Position numbers and translations under genes: made by a program. From Pseudomonas sp. A34-9 (GTDB lineage Bacteria > Pseudomonadota > Gammaproteobacteria > Pseudomonadales > Pseudomonadaceae): DNA of 64,000 nt. Shown here piece after piece: positions 8,868 to 17,771 of this stretch. The first letter of the stretch is position 1. Every line of letters begins with the position of its first letter. The stretch lies in assembly GCF_029543085.1 (NCBI RefSeq), contig NZ_CP119967.1:1576501-1640500 (forward strand), in the 5' to 3' direction. Below the pieces are notes generated by a model. That model saw nothing but the letters and a program-made list of their open reading frames with translations. It had not been told where the DNA came from and did no database searches.

Positions 8868-9095
8868 TGGCATTCCATTTTTCCGCGATGGCCCTGACTT
8901 CCTCAGCAGAAGCGAAATCACCCGCGTCGGCTTCTTTCAGTGCTTTCTGTATTTCTTCAATCTGCCAGCTTCGCGTGCGAGGTATTCACGTAATGCATCC
9001 ACTGCCAAGTAAGATTTGGTGCGACCGGTTGCTTTGGCGAGGTTGGCGAGCGTGTCGGCAATTTCGTCTGGGATACGCAGGGACATGACGGACAT
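8857..9095 (-). pseudogene. Ribbon-helix-helix antitoxin remnant (one-base frameshift)
   Basis: From ATG 9095 the frame reads MSVMSLRIPDEIADTLANLA then 'KATGRTKSYLAVDALREYLAREA', a classic RHH antitoxin DNA-binding domain. It then shifts to GRLKKYRKH and stops at 8938. Adding one base near 8967-8971 restores 'WQIEEIQKALKEADAGDFAS' and 'AEEVRAIAEKWNANAS', the expected toxin-binding tail, ending at 8857. So the DNA-binding half may still be made, but not the neutralising tail. Its partner toxin is also broken. Confidence 0.75.
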
Positions 9096-9271
9096 GGAGA
9101 ACTCGGTGTAGTGATGTGTAACACGGGAAACTACGGAGTAATACAGGGAGAAGCCAGTTCCGTTCGTCTTCAGGGTGGCAGAAATACGTTTTGATTTGCT
9201 GATGATTCGGTTGAAAGGGCCGATACAGCAGCGGATAGTGCGCGGCTGAAAAAATTCTCAAGGAGCAGGAA

Positions 9272-10006
9272 GTGACAGTGAAGTCTGGCTGGATCGGGTG
9301 TGCGGCATTGTGCGGTTGGTTGCTGGCGGGGCAGGCATTGGCCGATTGCACGCCAGCGCCCACGGCGCAGGAGATGGATTTTTCCCTCTGCAAAGACTGG
9401 CCGGCGTTTCCAGGGCTGACGCTCACCGCCGCCGCCCATTTCTCGCCCGATCCGGTGTATGGCGCGTCAGGCACTGTGGGGCTTTACGACCTGCGTTTGG
9501 CCTTGGTGACGAGCGCAGACTCGCAGCCGTTAGCGAGCTTTTATCAGCCTTCCGCATTCTCCGTTGATGCCATCGCGCTTGATGAACTGAAATTCGATAC
9601 CGCCCGCTATAAGCTTGCGCCGCAATTGCAGGCGTTTGGTGTTCGAGTGCAGTTCAGAGGCTCTTCGCGGGTGAATCCTCTGGATGAAACCTGGTTGTCG
9701 CTCTATGTGAAAGAGGGCAGCGCATTGCGTCCGGTCATGGATCGGCTGGTGGTTTATGAATATGGCGGGGAGTGGGATGGCAATTGTGCGGGCGAGCGCT
9801 ACGAGACTACGCGAACCGTGGCGTTGGCCAAGACCAGCACCCATGGTTATGCCGACCTGATCATCAAAACGATCCATAGCTCGACCGTTGGCAAGGGTGA
9901 GGGCGAGGCGTGCGTATCCGATACCGTCACGCAAAAACCGGTCTTGACCACACTTCGCTATGACGGCAAAAACTATGTCATGCCTGAAGATTTCAAAGGC
10001 CACTAA
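9272..10006 (+). CDS. Secreted hypothetical protein, tandem copy 1
   Basis: 244 residues, starting at a GTG (9272) 7 nt after AGGAG. The signal peptide 'CAALCGWLLAGQALA' is followed by DCTPAPT, so export is likely. The mature part is about 220 residues with scattered cysteines. It shares a framework with the next gene: 'F..LCKDWPA', 'LYDLRLALVTS', 'DELKFDTARYKLAPQ..AFGV' and 'LRYDGKNYVMPEDFKG' have close counterparts there. No catalytic motif or known family is recognised. Only 26 bp separate the two genes, suggesting co-transcription after a local duplication. Confidence 0.75.
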   Translation: MTVKSGWIGCAALCGWLLAGQALADCTPAPTAQEMDFSLCKDWPAFPGLTLTAAAHFSPDPVYGASGTVGLYDLRLALVTSADSQPLASFYQPSAFSVDAIALDELKFDTARYKLAPQLQAFGVRVQFRGSSRVNPLDETWLSLYVKEGSALRPVMDRLVVYEYGGEWDGNCAGERYETTRTVALAKTSTHGYADLIIKTIHSSTVGKGEGEACVSDTVTQKPVLTTLRYDGKNYVMPEDFKGH

Positions 10007-10032
10007 GACAGATTTTTACTCAAGGAAGAACA

Positions 10033-10758
10033 ATGATTTCGCTTAATACATGGCTGGGCTCTTTCATCGCAATGGGCCTTTTAACGATAACCGCGCAAGC
10101 CCAGGCCGCTTGCCAAACCAAGGACTTCGACGGCAAATCCCTGTCGCGCTGCAAAGTCTGGCCCGCCGTGCAGAACCAGGCGATTTCGGTCAAGTCCACT
10201 TATCTTGCCGATTCTGGCGGCGATGATGCCGGGGTGTTCGACCTGGATCTTTCGATCGTCAACGCCAGCACTTACAACCCCATCGCCACTTACCGTAAAC
10301 CGGGTGCTTACAACTCCGATGCCGTGCGCTTCGACGATCTGCGTATCGACACGGCCCGTTATCGACTGGCGCCGGACGTTCGGGCTTTCGGTCTGCGTTC
10401 AATGTTCGCGCACAGCTCCCACGCGATTCCCTACGAGAAAACCGATCTGGCGCTGTATGTTCGCGAGGGCAATGAACTGCGCCCGGTGCTGGAGGGCCTG
10501 GTGGTCGCCAAGAACAACGGCGAGTTCAGCAATGATTGCGAAGGCTATACGAAGACAATTCGCCGAACCGTCGAAATCAGCCCTTCGAGTCATCAGGGTC
10601 TGGCCGATTTGATCGTTACCACCAACGGCAGCAAAATGAAAAACACGCAGTCGGGTAAAGAGTGCCTGTCCAAAACCACCCGCCTGAAGCAAACACAGAT
10701 CACCCTGACCTACGACGGCCAACAATACGTCGTCCCCGAAGACCTCAGAGGTTACTGA
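10033..10758 (+). CDS. Secreted hypothetical protein, tandem copy 2
   Basis: 241 residues with a signal peptide '[16 protein letters not shown]' followed by [10 protein letters not shown]. It is a paralogue of the preceding protein: '[10 protein letters not shown]', '[10 protein letters not shown]', '[20 protein letters not shown]' and '[16 protein letters not shown]' align with it along the full length. An 'AGAC..AAGGAAG' site precedes the ATG. The stop lies 4 bp before the fosA start, so the three genes may be read together. Function is unknown. Confidence 0.75.
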   Translation: MISLNTWLGSFIAMGLLTITAQAQAACQTKDFDGKSLSRCKVWPAVQNQAISVKSTYLADSGGDDAGVFDLDLSIVNASTYNPIATYRKPGAYNSDAVRFDDLRIDTARYRLAPDVRAFGLRSMFAHSSHAIPYEKTDLALYVREGNELRPVLEGLVVAKNNGEFSNDCEGYTKTIRRTVEISPSSHQGLADLIVTTNGSKMKNTQSGKECLSKTTRLKQTQITLTYDGQQYVVPEDLRGY

Positions 10759-10762
10759 CCCG

Positions 10763-11179
10763 ATGCTCACCGGCCTCAACCACCTGACCCTCGCGGTCAG
10801 CGATCTGAATCGCAGCCTGGCGTTCTATCGCGATGTGTTGCAGCTGCGCGTCGAGGCCACGTGGGATGCCGGTGCCTACCTGGCGCTGCCAGGGCTGTGG
10901 TTGTGCCTGTCGCTTGATTCGTTACGCTCGAGCGGACCGTCCGCCGATTACACCCATTACGCGTTCAGCCTCGATGCAGCCGATTTCTCAGGTTTCGTGC
11001 AGAAGCTAAAAGCGGCGAACGTGCAGGAATGGCGCGATAACCGCAGCGAAGGTGCGTCGTTCTATTTTCTCGATCCCGATGGCCACAAGCTCGAAGTTCA
11101 TGTTGGCGATCTCGCTTCACGACTGGCAGCGTGTCGGCAAAAACCGTACGCCGGCATGCGTTTTTACGACGCGCAGTGA
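10763..11179 (+). CDS. fosA: Fosfomycin thiol transferase FosA
   Basis: 138 residues of the vicinal-oxygen-chelate fold. FosA adds glutathione to fosfomycin, opening its epoxide, using Mn(II) and K(I). The metal ligands are visible as H7 in NHLTLAV, the histidine in YTHYAFS (about residue 65) and the glutamate in HKLEVHVGD (about residue 112). The conserved '[19 protein letters not shown]' segment and the tail '[15 protein letters not shown]' match the P. aeruginosa chromosomal enzyme closely as I recall it. The gene looks intact and is probably part of the intrinsic resistome. Confidence 0.92.
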   Translation: MLTGLNHLTLAVSDLNRSLAFYRDVLQLRVEATWDAGAYLALPGLWLCLSLDSLRSSGPSADYTHYAFSLDAADFSGFVQKLKAANVQEWRDNRSEGASFYFLDPDGHKLEVHVGDLASRLAACRQKPYAGMRFYDAQ

Positions 11180-11239
11180 ACACGTGCAATCGGCTGATAT
11201 AGACTGGCGGCCACGTGTTCTGGCGCTTGCAGGTTTTCC

Positions 11240-11878
11240 ATGACTCCATCGTTGCTAATGGCCGTGCTGGCCTCGGGTTTCATTTACGGCATTACGCCCG
11301 GGCCGGGTGTACTGGCGGTGTTCGGCATCGGTGCAGCCCATGGGCGGCGGGCCGGGGCGGGGTTTCTTTGTGGGCATCTGCTCGGCGATGTGGTCTGGTG
11401 CAGCACGGCGCTGATCGCCATTGTTGGCGCCCGGGAAATCGGCAGCACCGCGTTTGATGTGCTGGGTGTGCTCAGCGGTTTGTACCTGTTCTGGCTCGGC
11501 TGGCGCGCGGTGCGGGCCCAGCGCCGCAACGGCGACGAACCACAGGGCGCGGCGCGCAAACCCTTCTGGCACGGCATTCTGTTCGGGCTGACCAATCCCA
11601 AGGCCTATCCGGTGGCTGTCGCCACGTTTACCGCGCTGCTGTCGAGCCGCGCCGAACTGCTCAATTGGTCGATGCTGCCGATGCTGATCGCCCTGAGTTT
11701 CCTCGGTGGCCTGCTGGCCTACGCTATTCTGATTGGCGTGGTCGGCGCGCAGCGGGTACGCACGCTCTATCAGCGCCACGAACTGTTGATCACCCGGCTG
11801 TGCGGCGTGATGTTTATCGGTTTTGCCATCAACGCGCTGGTGCATGCGCTGCCGGGGCTGATGCCGAACAAGGCTTGA
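11240..11878 (+). CDS. LysE-family amino-acid exporter
   Basis: 212 residues with five to six hydrophobic helices. The N-terminus 'LASGFIYGITPGPGVLAVFG' carries the PGP motif typical of the LysE/RhtB family, and 'FWHGILFGLTNPKAYPVAVA' is the conserved central loop. Members export amino acids or related metabolites; the substrate is not predictable here. It follows fosA by 60 bp in the same direction. Confidence 0.85.
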   Translation: MTPSLLMAVLASGFIYGITPGPGVLAVFGIGAAHGRRAGAGFLCGHLLGDVVWCSTALIAIVGAREIGSTAFDVLGVLSGLYLFWLGWRAVRAQRRNGDEPQGAARKPFWHGILFGLTNPKAYPVAVATFTALLSSRAELLNWSMLPMLIALSFLGGLLAYAILIGVVGAQRVRTLYQRHELLITRLCGVMFIGFAINALVHALPGLMPNKA

Positions 11879-11957
11879 AGGTGAGTGCAGGGAGGCGCAA
11901 TCAAGAGGTCAGGGACGGTTGATCAGTGCTGCATTGCCCGGACACTTACGCTGAACC

Positions 11958-13307
11958 ATGGAAAGCCGAAATTCCGCGCCGTTGGCGAGTTTTATCGACC
12001 TGTTGCTGGACGCCGTTTGCGCGGTCGACAAGCAGGGGCGCTTCGTTTTTGTCAGTGCCGCCTGCGAGCGTGTTTTCGGTTATTCGCCTGACGAGTTGAT
12101 CGGCCGGCAAATGATCGAGCTGGTGCACCCGGCGGATCGGCAACGCACCCTCGCGGCCGCGAAGGAAATCATGGGCGGCGAACCCAAGCTCAACTTCGAA
12201 AACCGTTACCTGCGCAAGGATGGCAGCGTCGTGCATATCCTCTGGTCGGCACGCTGGTCGGAAGTCGATCAACTGCGCATTGCGGTGGCGCGCGACATCA
12301 CTGAACGCAAACAGGCTGAATCGCGGCAGGCGGCATTGTATGCGATATCCGAAGCGGCCCATGCGGCGGAAGACCTGTTGGCGCTGTTCAAACGTATTCA
12401 CCTGATCATCGGCGAATGGCTGCCGGCGATGAATTTCTCTGTGGCGCTGTACGACGAGCACTGCGCACAATTGAATTTCCCGTATCACGTCGATGATCAC
12501 GAATTGCAGCCCGAGCAGCCAGGCACCGTCACCGGGCGTCTGTGCACGGAAGTTATCCGTAGCAGCCAGCCGATTCTTCTGACGCCTGACAGTGCAGATT
12601 CCCCGGCGGATTTCGCCGAACTGGTGGCGGGGCAGAATGCGCCTTGCTGGCTCGGCGTGCCGTTGAACTCGAAAAACGGCACCATCGGTGCCTTGATCGT
12701 CAAAAGCCTGCCCGGCGGCGAGCGCTACACCGAGCAGGACAAGGAGTTGCTGCAATACGTCTGCGCCCAGGTCGCCACGGCCATCGAGCGCCAGCAATTG
12801 CACGCGCGGCTGCGGCGCATGGCGCAGTACGATCAACTGACGCAACTGCCCAATCGCGAATTGCTGCGCGAGCGCTTGAAGGCCGCTTTGGCCGGCGCTC
12901 GTGAGCAATCGGGGCATATGGCTTTGTTGTATGTCGACCTGGATCGCTTCAAACAGGTCAACGATACCTTCGGTCACGCGGTTGGCGACATGCTTCTGCA
13001 AACCGTGGCCAATCGGCTCAAGGGCTGCGTGCGGGAAACCGATACCGTGGCCAGAATTGGCGGGGATGAATTTGTCGTGCTGCTGCACAGCGTTCAAGTC
13101 TCGGAAGACGCTGACGGTGTCGCGGAAAAAATCCGACAGGTACTGGTGCAACCGATGCGCCTCGATGGCCACAACCTGCACATCGAACCGAGCATCGGCG
13201 TTGCCCGCTATCCAGAGCACGGCAGTGAAGAACAGCAACTGTTCCGCCATGCCGACCAGGCGATGTACGCCGCCAAGCGCCTGAATCATCACGCGCTCAA
13301 CAGCTGA
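11958..13307 (+). CDS. PAS-GAF diguanylate cyclase
   Basis: 449 residues without membrane segments. A PAS domain (about residues 5-118, 'LLLDAVCAVDKQGRFVFVSA' to 'VARDITERKQAE') is followed by a GAF domain (about 125-270) and a GGDEF domain (about 285-445). The active-site motif 'ARIGGDEFVVLL' is intact and 'DLDRFKQVNDTFGH' is the conserved substrate-binding helix. It should make cyclic di-GMP from GTP in response to a cytosolic signal. There is no EAL domain. An I-site RxxD before the GGDEF motif is plausible at RETD. Confidence 0.9.
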   Translation: MESRNSAPLASFIDLLLDAVCAVDKQGRFVFVSAACERVFGYSPDELIGRQMIELVHPADRQRTLAAAKEIMGGEPKLNFENRYLRKDGSVVHILWSARWSEVDQLRIAVARDITERKQAESRQAALYAISEAAHAAEDLLALFKRIHLIIGEWLPAMNFSVALYDEHCAQLNFPYHVDDHELQPEQPGTVTGRLCTEVIRSSQPILLTPDSADSPADFAELVAGQNAPCWLGVPLNSKNGTIGALIVKSLPGGERYTEQDKELLQYVCAQVATAIERQQLHARLRRMAQYDQLTQLPNRELLRERLKAALAGAREQSGHMALLYVDLDRFKQVNDTFGHAVGDMLLQTVANRLKGCVRETDTVARIGGDEFVVLLHSVQVSEDADGVAEKIRQVLVQPMRLDGHNLHIEPSIGVARYPEHGSEEQQLFRHADQAMYAAKRLNHHALNS

Positions 13308-13423
13308 CAAATCGGCGCCGTTCGTCGCAGCGACTGCAACTTTTCTAAACCTTTGCCCGCCAGAAAATTCTCAATGTAGGCGGGCACCTGCTCGCCACGA
13401 TCATTACCAAGAGGTAGAGAATC

Positions 13424-13579
13424 ATGCCTAACTCAAGAAACTCGAACTCGGGAAACTTCGCCAACGATCGAACGAAGGCCTCTGAAGCAGGTCGCAAAGG
13501 TGGGAAAACCACCACAACGACAGTCGACAAAGAGCCAAAACCAGATATGGGCCGCAAGCCCGCTCAGAAATCGAAGTAG
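13424..13579 (+). CDS. Small KGG-repeat stress protein
   Basis: 51 residues, too short for most gene finders. It is very hydrophilic, with 'RTKASEAGRKGGKTTTTTVD' and 'DMGRKPAQKSK'. The 'A..GRKGGK' unit is the KGG motif of YciG/GsiB-like general stress proteins. 'AAGAGGTAGAG' lies before the ATG. It sits next to a DUF4142 gene, which often shares stress regulation. Confidence 0.7.
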   Translation: MPNSRNSNSGNFANDRTKASEAGRKGGKTTTTTVDKEPKPDMGRKPAQKSK

Positions 13580-13655
13580 TCGGTGAAGGTAGTTTTGATT
13601 GAGAGGCGGGGGCGTAAGCTCCCGCTTGAATTTCGCAAGTAAGGAGGGCGCGACC

Positions 13656-14159
13656 ATGAGCCGGATGGCCACCCGTATACGCACCATGAGTTTTGCATCG
13701 CTGTTGGGCCTGTGTGCCAGCAGTGCCTTTGCCCAGTCGCCCGCCGATTTCATCAACGATGCCTCGGCCAAAGGCATGGCTGACATCGAGGCCAGTCGTC
13801 TGGCCCATAGCAAGGCTGAATCGAAAGAGGTCAAGGACTACACCATCGTCGTCATCAACGACCGCACCACGGCCAATCAGCATCTGGCAAAAATCGCCAA
13901 GAAGCTTGACCTGCCCGTCGCGCCTCGTGAAGAGCTGGCCGACAAGGCCAAGGAATTGATGCCGCAAGTGACCGACGGCGCCTCCTTCGATCAGGCCTAC
14001 GCCGCCAGTCAGGTCAAAGCCACTGAAGAGGCCATCGAGCAGATTCAGCAGGAAGCGCAGAGCACCGACGTGCCGGAGATCAAGGCTTTCGCCGACGAAA
14101 CACTGCCGAAACTGCAAAGCCATCTGGAAATGGCCCGACAGTTACAGGCCAGTCGCTAA
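13656..14159 (+). CDS. DUF4142 secreted protein
   Basis: 167 residues. Start 13656 follows a strong AAGGAGGG. A signal peptide 'MSFASLLGLCASSAFA' ends at AQS. The mature part is almost entirely helical ('PADFINDASAKGMADIEASR', 'LAHSKAESKEVKDYT', 'LPKLQSHLEMARQL'), which fits the ferritin-like four-helix DUF4142 domain. The function of the family is unclear; it is often found with stress genes. It is followed by a family B palindromic repeat. Confidence 0.82.
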   Translation: MSRMATRIRTMSFASLLGLCASSAFAQSPADFINDASAKGMADIEASRLAHSKAESKEVKDYTIVVINDRTTANQHLAKIAKKLDLPVAPREELADKAKELMPQVTDGASFDQAYAASQVKATEEAIEQIQQEAQSTDVPEIKAFADETLPKLQSHLEMARQLQASR

Positions 14160-14167
14160 TCAAGAAC

Positions 14168-14235
14168 AAAAGATCGCAGCCTGCGGCAGCTCCTGCACAA
14201 TTCTGTACGAGCTGCCGCAGGCTGCGATCTTTTGC
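14168..14235. repeat. Palindromic repeat (family B)
   Basis: 'AAAGATCGCAGCCTGCGGCA' continues through GCTC, then an 18-bp spacer, then the reverse complement. It forms a long stem-loop with T-rich ends and could serve as a bidirectional terminator between the convergent DUF4142 and iron-permease-like genes. Related copies lie at 30570 and 42299. Confidence 0.85.
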
Positions 14236-14249
14236 TTTGTATTCAACCT

Positions 14250-14660
14250 TCAGCACTCATTCAAATCCTGCTTCGACTTGCTCTTCTCGCCCAGCCCCTC
14301 AAGATTGAACACTTCGCCTTCACCCAACGAACGGTAGTGCCTGCGCAGCGCTTCCAGTTGCTTCAGATCCAGCGCCTCCAGCCCAAGCATTGCGTTCTGC
14401 GCCTCTTTGGTCACTAACAGCAACTCATCGATCTTCAAATGGAGAATATCGGTGTCGCGGTTCTGTGTGTTCTGGATCAGGAACACCATCAGGAACGTGA
14501 TGATCGTGGTCGAGGTGTTGATGATCAGTTGCCAGGTGTCGTTGTAATGGAAAATCGGCCCGCTCAAGCCCCACAACCCGATCAGGATCAATGCACCCAT
14601 GAAGGTCTTGGGGCTACCGGCCACCATCGCGAGCTTCTGGGAGATTTTTGCGAATTTCAT
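14250..14660 (-). CDS. Low-affinity iron permease-like membrane protein
   Basis: 136 residues with two hydrophobic helices, 'FMGALILIGLWGLSGP' and 'LIINTSTTIITFLMVFLIQ', followed by 'NTQNRDTDILHLKIDELL' and a charged tail. This arrangement, including 'QLIINT.TTI.TFLMVFLIQ', is typical of the family annotated as low-affinity iron permease (PF04120). A transport role in bacteria is uncertain. It is convergent with the DUF4142 gene. Confidence 0.75.
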   Translation of the reverse strand: MKFAKISQKLAMVAGSPKTFMGALILIGLWGLSGPIFHYNDTWQLIINTSTTIITFLMVFLIQNTQNRDTDILHLKIDELLLVTKEAQNAMLGLEALDLKQLEALRRHYRSLGEGEVFNLEGLGEKSKSKQDLNEC

Positions 14661-14872
14661 AGCGGTGTTCCTTATTGGGGGAGTGCTTGAAATTCAGACA
14701 TTGGCGGCGTTATGAAAATTCTACTTACATCCGTGACCTTTCGATAAAAACACTTAACGCAAGCTCCGCCTGATGGCGAAACTTTCATTGTGTGAGTTTG
14801 TGGCTAGTATCAAGTGGCGATCAGATTGCCAGTAGCTCATTACACGGACAGACATCACGCAAGAGGCCACTC

Positions 14873-15958
14873 ATGGAATTCTTCGAAAAGTTAGCCAGCC
14901 TAGCCGCCAAAGTTCGGTTGCAGAGCGCGGCGATCCAGACGGAAGAGGCAACGAAAAATGCGTTCGTCATGCCATTTATTAGCACGGTTCTGGGCTACGA
15001 CGTCTTTGACCCGACTGAGGTGACGCCAGAGTTTGTCTGTGACATTGGTACGAAGAAAGGCGAGAAAATTGACTACGCCATCATGAAGGACGGCGAAGTA
15101 CAGATTTTGATTGAGTGCAAAAAGATTGGTGAGCCTCTACATATCAATCACGCATCCCAGTTGTTCCGGTACTTTCACGTCACCAGCGCTCGAATTTCCA
15201 TCCTTACCAACGGTCAGGTCTACAAATTTTTTACCGACCTGGATGCGCCGAACAAGATGGATGAAAAGCCATTTCTGGAGCTGGACCTTCTCGATATCGA
15301 TGAGTATTCGGTTCCAGAGCTGATCAAACTGACGAAGTCGGCTTTTGATGTGGACTCGATCATCAACGCCGCTGGCGAACTGAAATATGTCAGTCAAATC
15401 AAAAAGGTTATCGCGGCTCAGGTCAGCAAACCGGATGATGACTTTGTGAAGGTTTTTGCCTCCCGTGTTTACGACGGCGTAATTACTCAAAAAGTACGCG
15501 AACAGTTTCATGAGTTGACGAGAAAAGCCGTTGTGCAGTTCTTGAATGACCAGATCAATGATCGCCTCAAATCGGCAATGAGTGGCGCTATTCAGCCCGC
15601 GTTGGCGTCGTTGCCGTCCGCCTCTACCGGCACTGACCCGGTAGATCCGCGGGATGAGTCGGATGATAAGGTTCTGACAACTCTGGAGGAGCTGGAGGGC
15701 TATCACATCGTTCGTGCGCTGGTTCGGTCGGTGGTCGATGCCAAGCGAATCGTTCAACGTGATACGCAGAGTTACTTCGGGATTCTTCTGGATGACAACA
15801 ATCGAAAACCAATCTGCCGACTGCATTTCAATCGGTCACAGAAGTACATCGGTATCTTTGATGAGGAAAAAAATGAGACCCGTCATCCGATCAGCTCTGT
15901 GGATGATATCTACGAGTATTCGGATCATTTGAAAAAAACGGTCGGTTATTACGACTGA
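14873..15958 (+). CDS. Orphan HsdR-N-like PD-(D/E)XK nuclease
   Basis: 361 residues. The N-terminal half resembles the nuclease domain of type I restriction R subunits: 'ATKNAFVMPFISTVLGYDVF', then 'KIDYAIMKDGEVQILIECKK', giving the D, E and xK of the PD-(D/E)XK site at about residues 67, 80 and 82. No helicase motor domain follows. A helical middle ('AAQVSKPDDDFVKVFASRVY') leads to a C-terminal beta-rich part ending 'YEYSDHLKKTVGYYD'. No hsdM or hsdS is nearby. The gene has lower GC than its neighbours, suggesting transfer. A defence role is plausible but unproven. Confidence 0.75.
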   Translation: MEFFEKLASLAAKVRLQSAAIQTEEATKNAFVMPFISTVLGYDVFDPTEVTPEFVCDIGTKKGEKIDYAIMKDGEVQILIECKKIGEPLHINHASQLFRYFHVTSARISILTNGQVYKFFTDLDAPNKMDEKPFLELDLLDIDEYSVPELIKLTKSAFDVDSIINAAGELKYVSQIKKVIAAQVSKPDDDFVKVFASRVYDGVITQKVREQFHELTRKAVVQFLNDQINDRLKSAMSGAIQPALASLPSASTGTDPVDPRDESDDKVLTTLEELEGYHIVRALVRSVVDAKRIVQRDTQSYFGILLDDNNRKPICRLHFNRSQKYIGIFDEEKNETRHPISSVDDIYEYSDHLKKTVGYYD

Positions 15959-15964
15959 TAGCGG

Positions 15965-15991
15965 AACCGGCCTTGTAGGCCGGTTTTTTTT
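15965..15991 (+). terminator. Intrinsic terminator
   Basis: AACCGGCC-TTGTA-GGCCGGTT followed by a run of T, directly after the nuclease stop at 15958. Confidence 0.9.
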
Positions 15992-16090
15992 GGAAGATGA
16001 CGACACTCTTTGCAACGTGTCCCTCTGGAACTGCTCGCGGCGCTGCCTGTATCGTGACGAACCGCTGGAATGCCCCGACAGGAGAACGCA

Positions 16091-16861
16091 ATGAGTTGGT
16101 CCGCCAAGCAATACGTCGCTTTCGAAGATGAACGCACCCGCCCGGCCCGTGATCTGCTGGCGGCGATTCCTGTGCCTGAAGCGCGAACAGTGGTCGATAT
16201 CGGTTGCGGTCCCGGTAACTCGACGGAGTTGCTGGTGCAGCGTTTCCCCGGGGCGAAGGTCAGCGGGCTGGACAGCTCGGCGGACATGATCGACGCAGCA
16301 CGCAAGCGCTTGCCGCAGTTGCAGTTCGAGGTGGCCGAGATTGATAAATGGGCCGATGCAGGGCCCTTCGATGTGATCTTCGCCAATGCCGTTTTGCAGT
16401 GGGTGCCGGATCACGCGTCGTTATTGCCGGCGTTGGTCAGCAAGTTGTCGGCGGGTGGCAGCCTGGCGATCCAGATGCCGGACAACCTCAATGAACCGTC
16501 CCACCGCTTGATGCGTGAGGTCGCTGCGAATGGCCCGTGGGCGAGCAAGCTTTCAGGCGCTGCGGGGCAGCGTACCGACATGGCGAGCGCCAGCGATTAT
16601 TTCTCGATGCTGCGGCCACACTGCGCGCGGGTCGATGTGTGGCGCACCACCTATCACCATCAGCTAGCTGGCGGGGCGGCGGGGGTGGTGGAGTGGTTCA
16701 AGGGGAGCGGGTTGATTCCGTTTTTGAATCCGCTGACCGAGGCGGAAAAGGCGCAGTACCTGGAGCAGTATCTGGCGGAGGTTGGGAAGGCTTATCCGGC
16801 GTTGGCGGATGGCTCGGTGTTATTGCCGTTTCCACGGTTGTTTATCGTCGCGACTCGCTGA
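16091..16861 (+). CDS. tam: Trans-aconitate 2-methyltransferase
   Basis: 256 residues, the usual Tam length. The SAM-binding motif I is VVDIGCGPGNSTELL, with 'VSGLDSSADMIDAARKRLP' and 'FDVIFANAVLQWVPDH' as motifs II and IV. 'AIQMPDNLNEPSH' and the C-terminal 'LPFPRLFIVA' match Tam. It methylates trans-aconitate, a spontaneous inhibitor of the TCA cycle. Start 16091 follows AGGAGAACGCA. It lies downstream of the nuclease terminator and so has its own promoter. Confidence 0.88.
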   Translation: MSWSAKQYVAFEDERTRPARDLLAAIPVPEARTVVDIGCGPGNSTELLVQRFPGAKVSGLDSSADMIDAARKRLPQLQFEVAEIDKWADAGPFDVIFANAVLQWVPDHASLLPALVSKLSAGGSLAIQMPDNLNEPSHRLMREVAANGPWASKLSGAAGQRTDMASASDYFSMLRPHCARVDVWRTTYHHQLAGGAAGVVEWFKGSGLIPFLNPLTEAEKAQYLEQYLAEVGKAYPALADGSVLLPFPRLFIVATR

Positions 16862-16871
16862 AATAAATTGG

Positions 16872-17021
16872 CCCCCTCACCCCAGCCCTCTCCCGAGGGA
16901 GAGGGAGCCGATTGGTGTTGCTTGCAAAACCTGAGTTCGGCTCGATTTCGCACGTCGGCGTAGATCGTACTGGCACTGCGGTCAGTCCCCTCTCCCTTTG
17001 GGAGAGGGTTAGGGTGAGGGG
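16872..17021. repeat. Palindromic repeat pair (family C)
   Basis: 'CCCCTCACCCCAGCCCTCTC' with its local palindrome, then about 75 bp, then the inverted copy ending 'GGGTTAGGGTGAGGGG'. The same architecture occurs at 24874-25023. It separates the convergent tam and methyltransferase genes. Confidence 0.85.
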
Positions 17022-17042
17022 CTCTTCAAGGTGTAAACCCGC

Positions 17043-17771
17043 TCAGCGCTGCACCGCCACCAACATCATCATCGGCCGCTCCCGCTCTTCCGCCAGCGCC
17101 GGTTGCGCCGCCACTTCCGCATCGCTCGGCCCCCATTCATTGACATGACGAATCGTGAAGCCCGCATCGATCAGCGAATTGAGCAATGTCCCAACCGTAC
17201 GATGCTGTTTGATCACGCCTTCAGCCAACCAGTTTGTCACCCGTTCACCCTCCAGCTGATAGCTGTCCAGCGGCCAACGCTTGTTGCCTTCAGCGTCAAT
17301 CAGCCAACCCGGATTTCGCGGCGCCATAAAGATCGGGTGCTCGATGGAAAACACAAAGTGCGAACCCGGTTTCAGCGCCGCGAACAGCTGCGCAAACAGC
17401 CCCGGCAAATCCTTGATGTAATGCAGCGCCAGAGAGCTGTAAGCCAGATCAAAACTGCAGGCGGGCAAGTCGAGCTGTTCCAGATCGGCGCGCTCATAAT
17501 GAATGTTCGCCGCCGTCGTGGTTGCTCGCGCGCGCTCCAGCATCCTCTCCGAGACATCCAGCCCCAACACGCTCGCCGCGCCATTCTCGCTGGCCCAACG
17601 GCTGAACCAGCCATAACCGCAACCCAGATCCACCACGTTCAAGCCGTGCATGGCTGGCAACAGCGCCTTGAGCGCCGGCCACTCCGGCGCCGCGTCGAGG
17701 CCGCCGATCGAGCGGTTCATCTGGCTGTAGCCCTGGAAGAATTCGGGATCGTCGTAAATGTTTTGCGTCAT
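17043..17771 (-). CDS. Class I SAM-dependent methyltransferase
   Basis: 242 residues. The SAM-binding loop is VVDLGCGYGWFSRWA, with 'VLGLDVSERMLERARA' and 'FDLAYSSLALHYIKDL' behind it, and 'FSIEHPIFMAPR' later. These fit the UbiE/BioC-like group often annotated simply as class I methyltransferase. Start 17771 precedes 'MTQNIYDDPEFFQGYSQM', typical of the group. The substrate is unknown. It is convergent with tam. Confidence 0.82.
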   Translation of the reverse strand: MTQNIYDDPEFFQGYSQMNRSIGGLDAAPEWPALKALLPAMHGLNVVDLGCGYGWFSRWASENGAASVLGLDVSERMLERARATTTAANIHYERADLEQLDLPACSFDLAYSSLALHYIKDLPGLFAQLFAALKPGSHFVFSIEHPIFMAPRNPGWLIDAEGNKRWPLDSYQLEGERVTNWLAEGVIKQHRTVGTLLNSLIDAGFTIRHVNEWGPSDAEVAAQPALAEERERPMMMLVAVQR

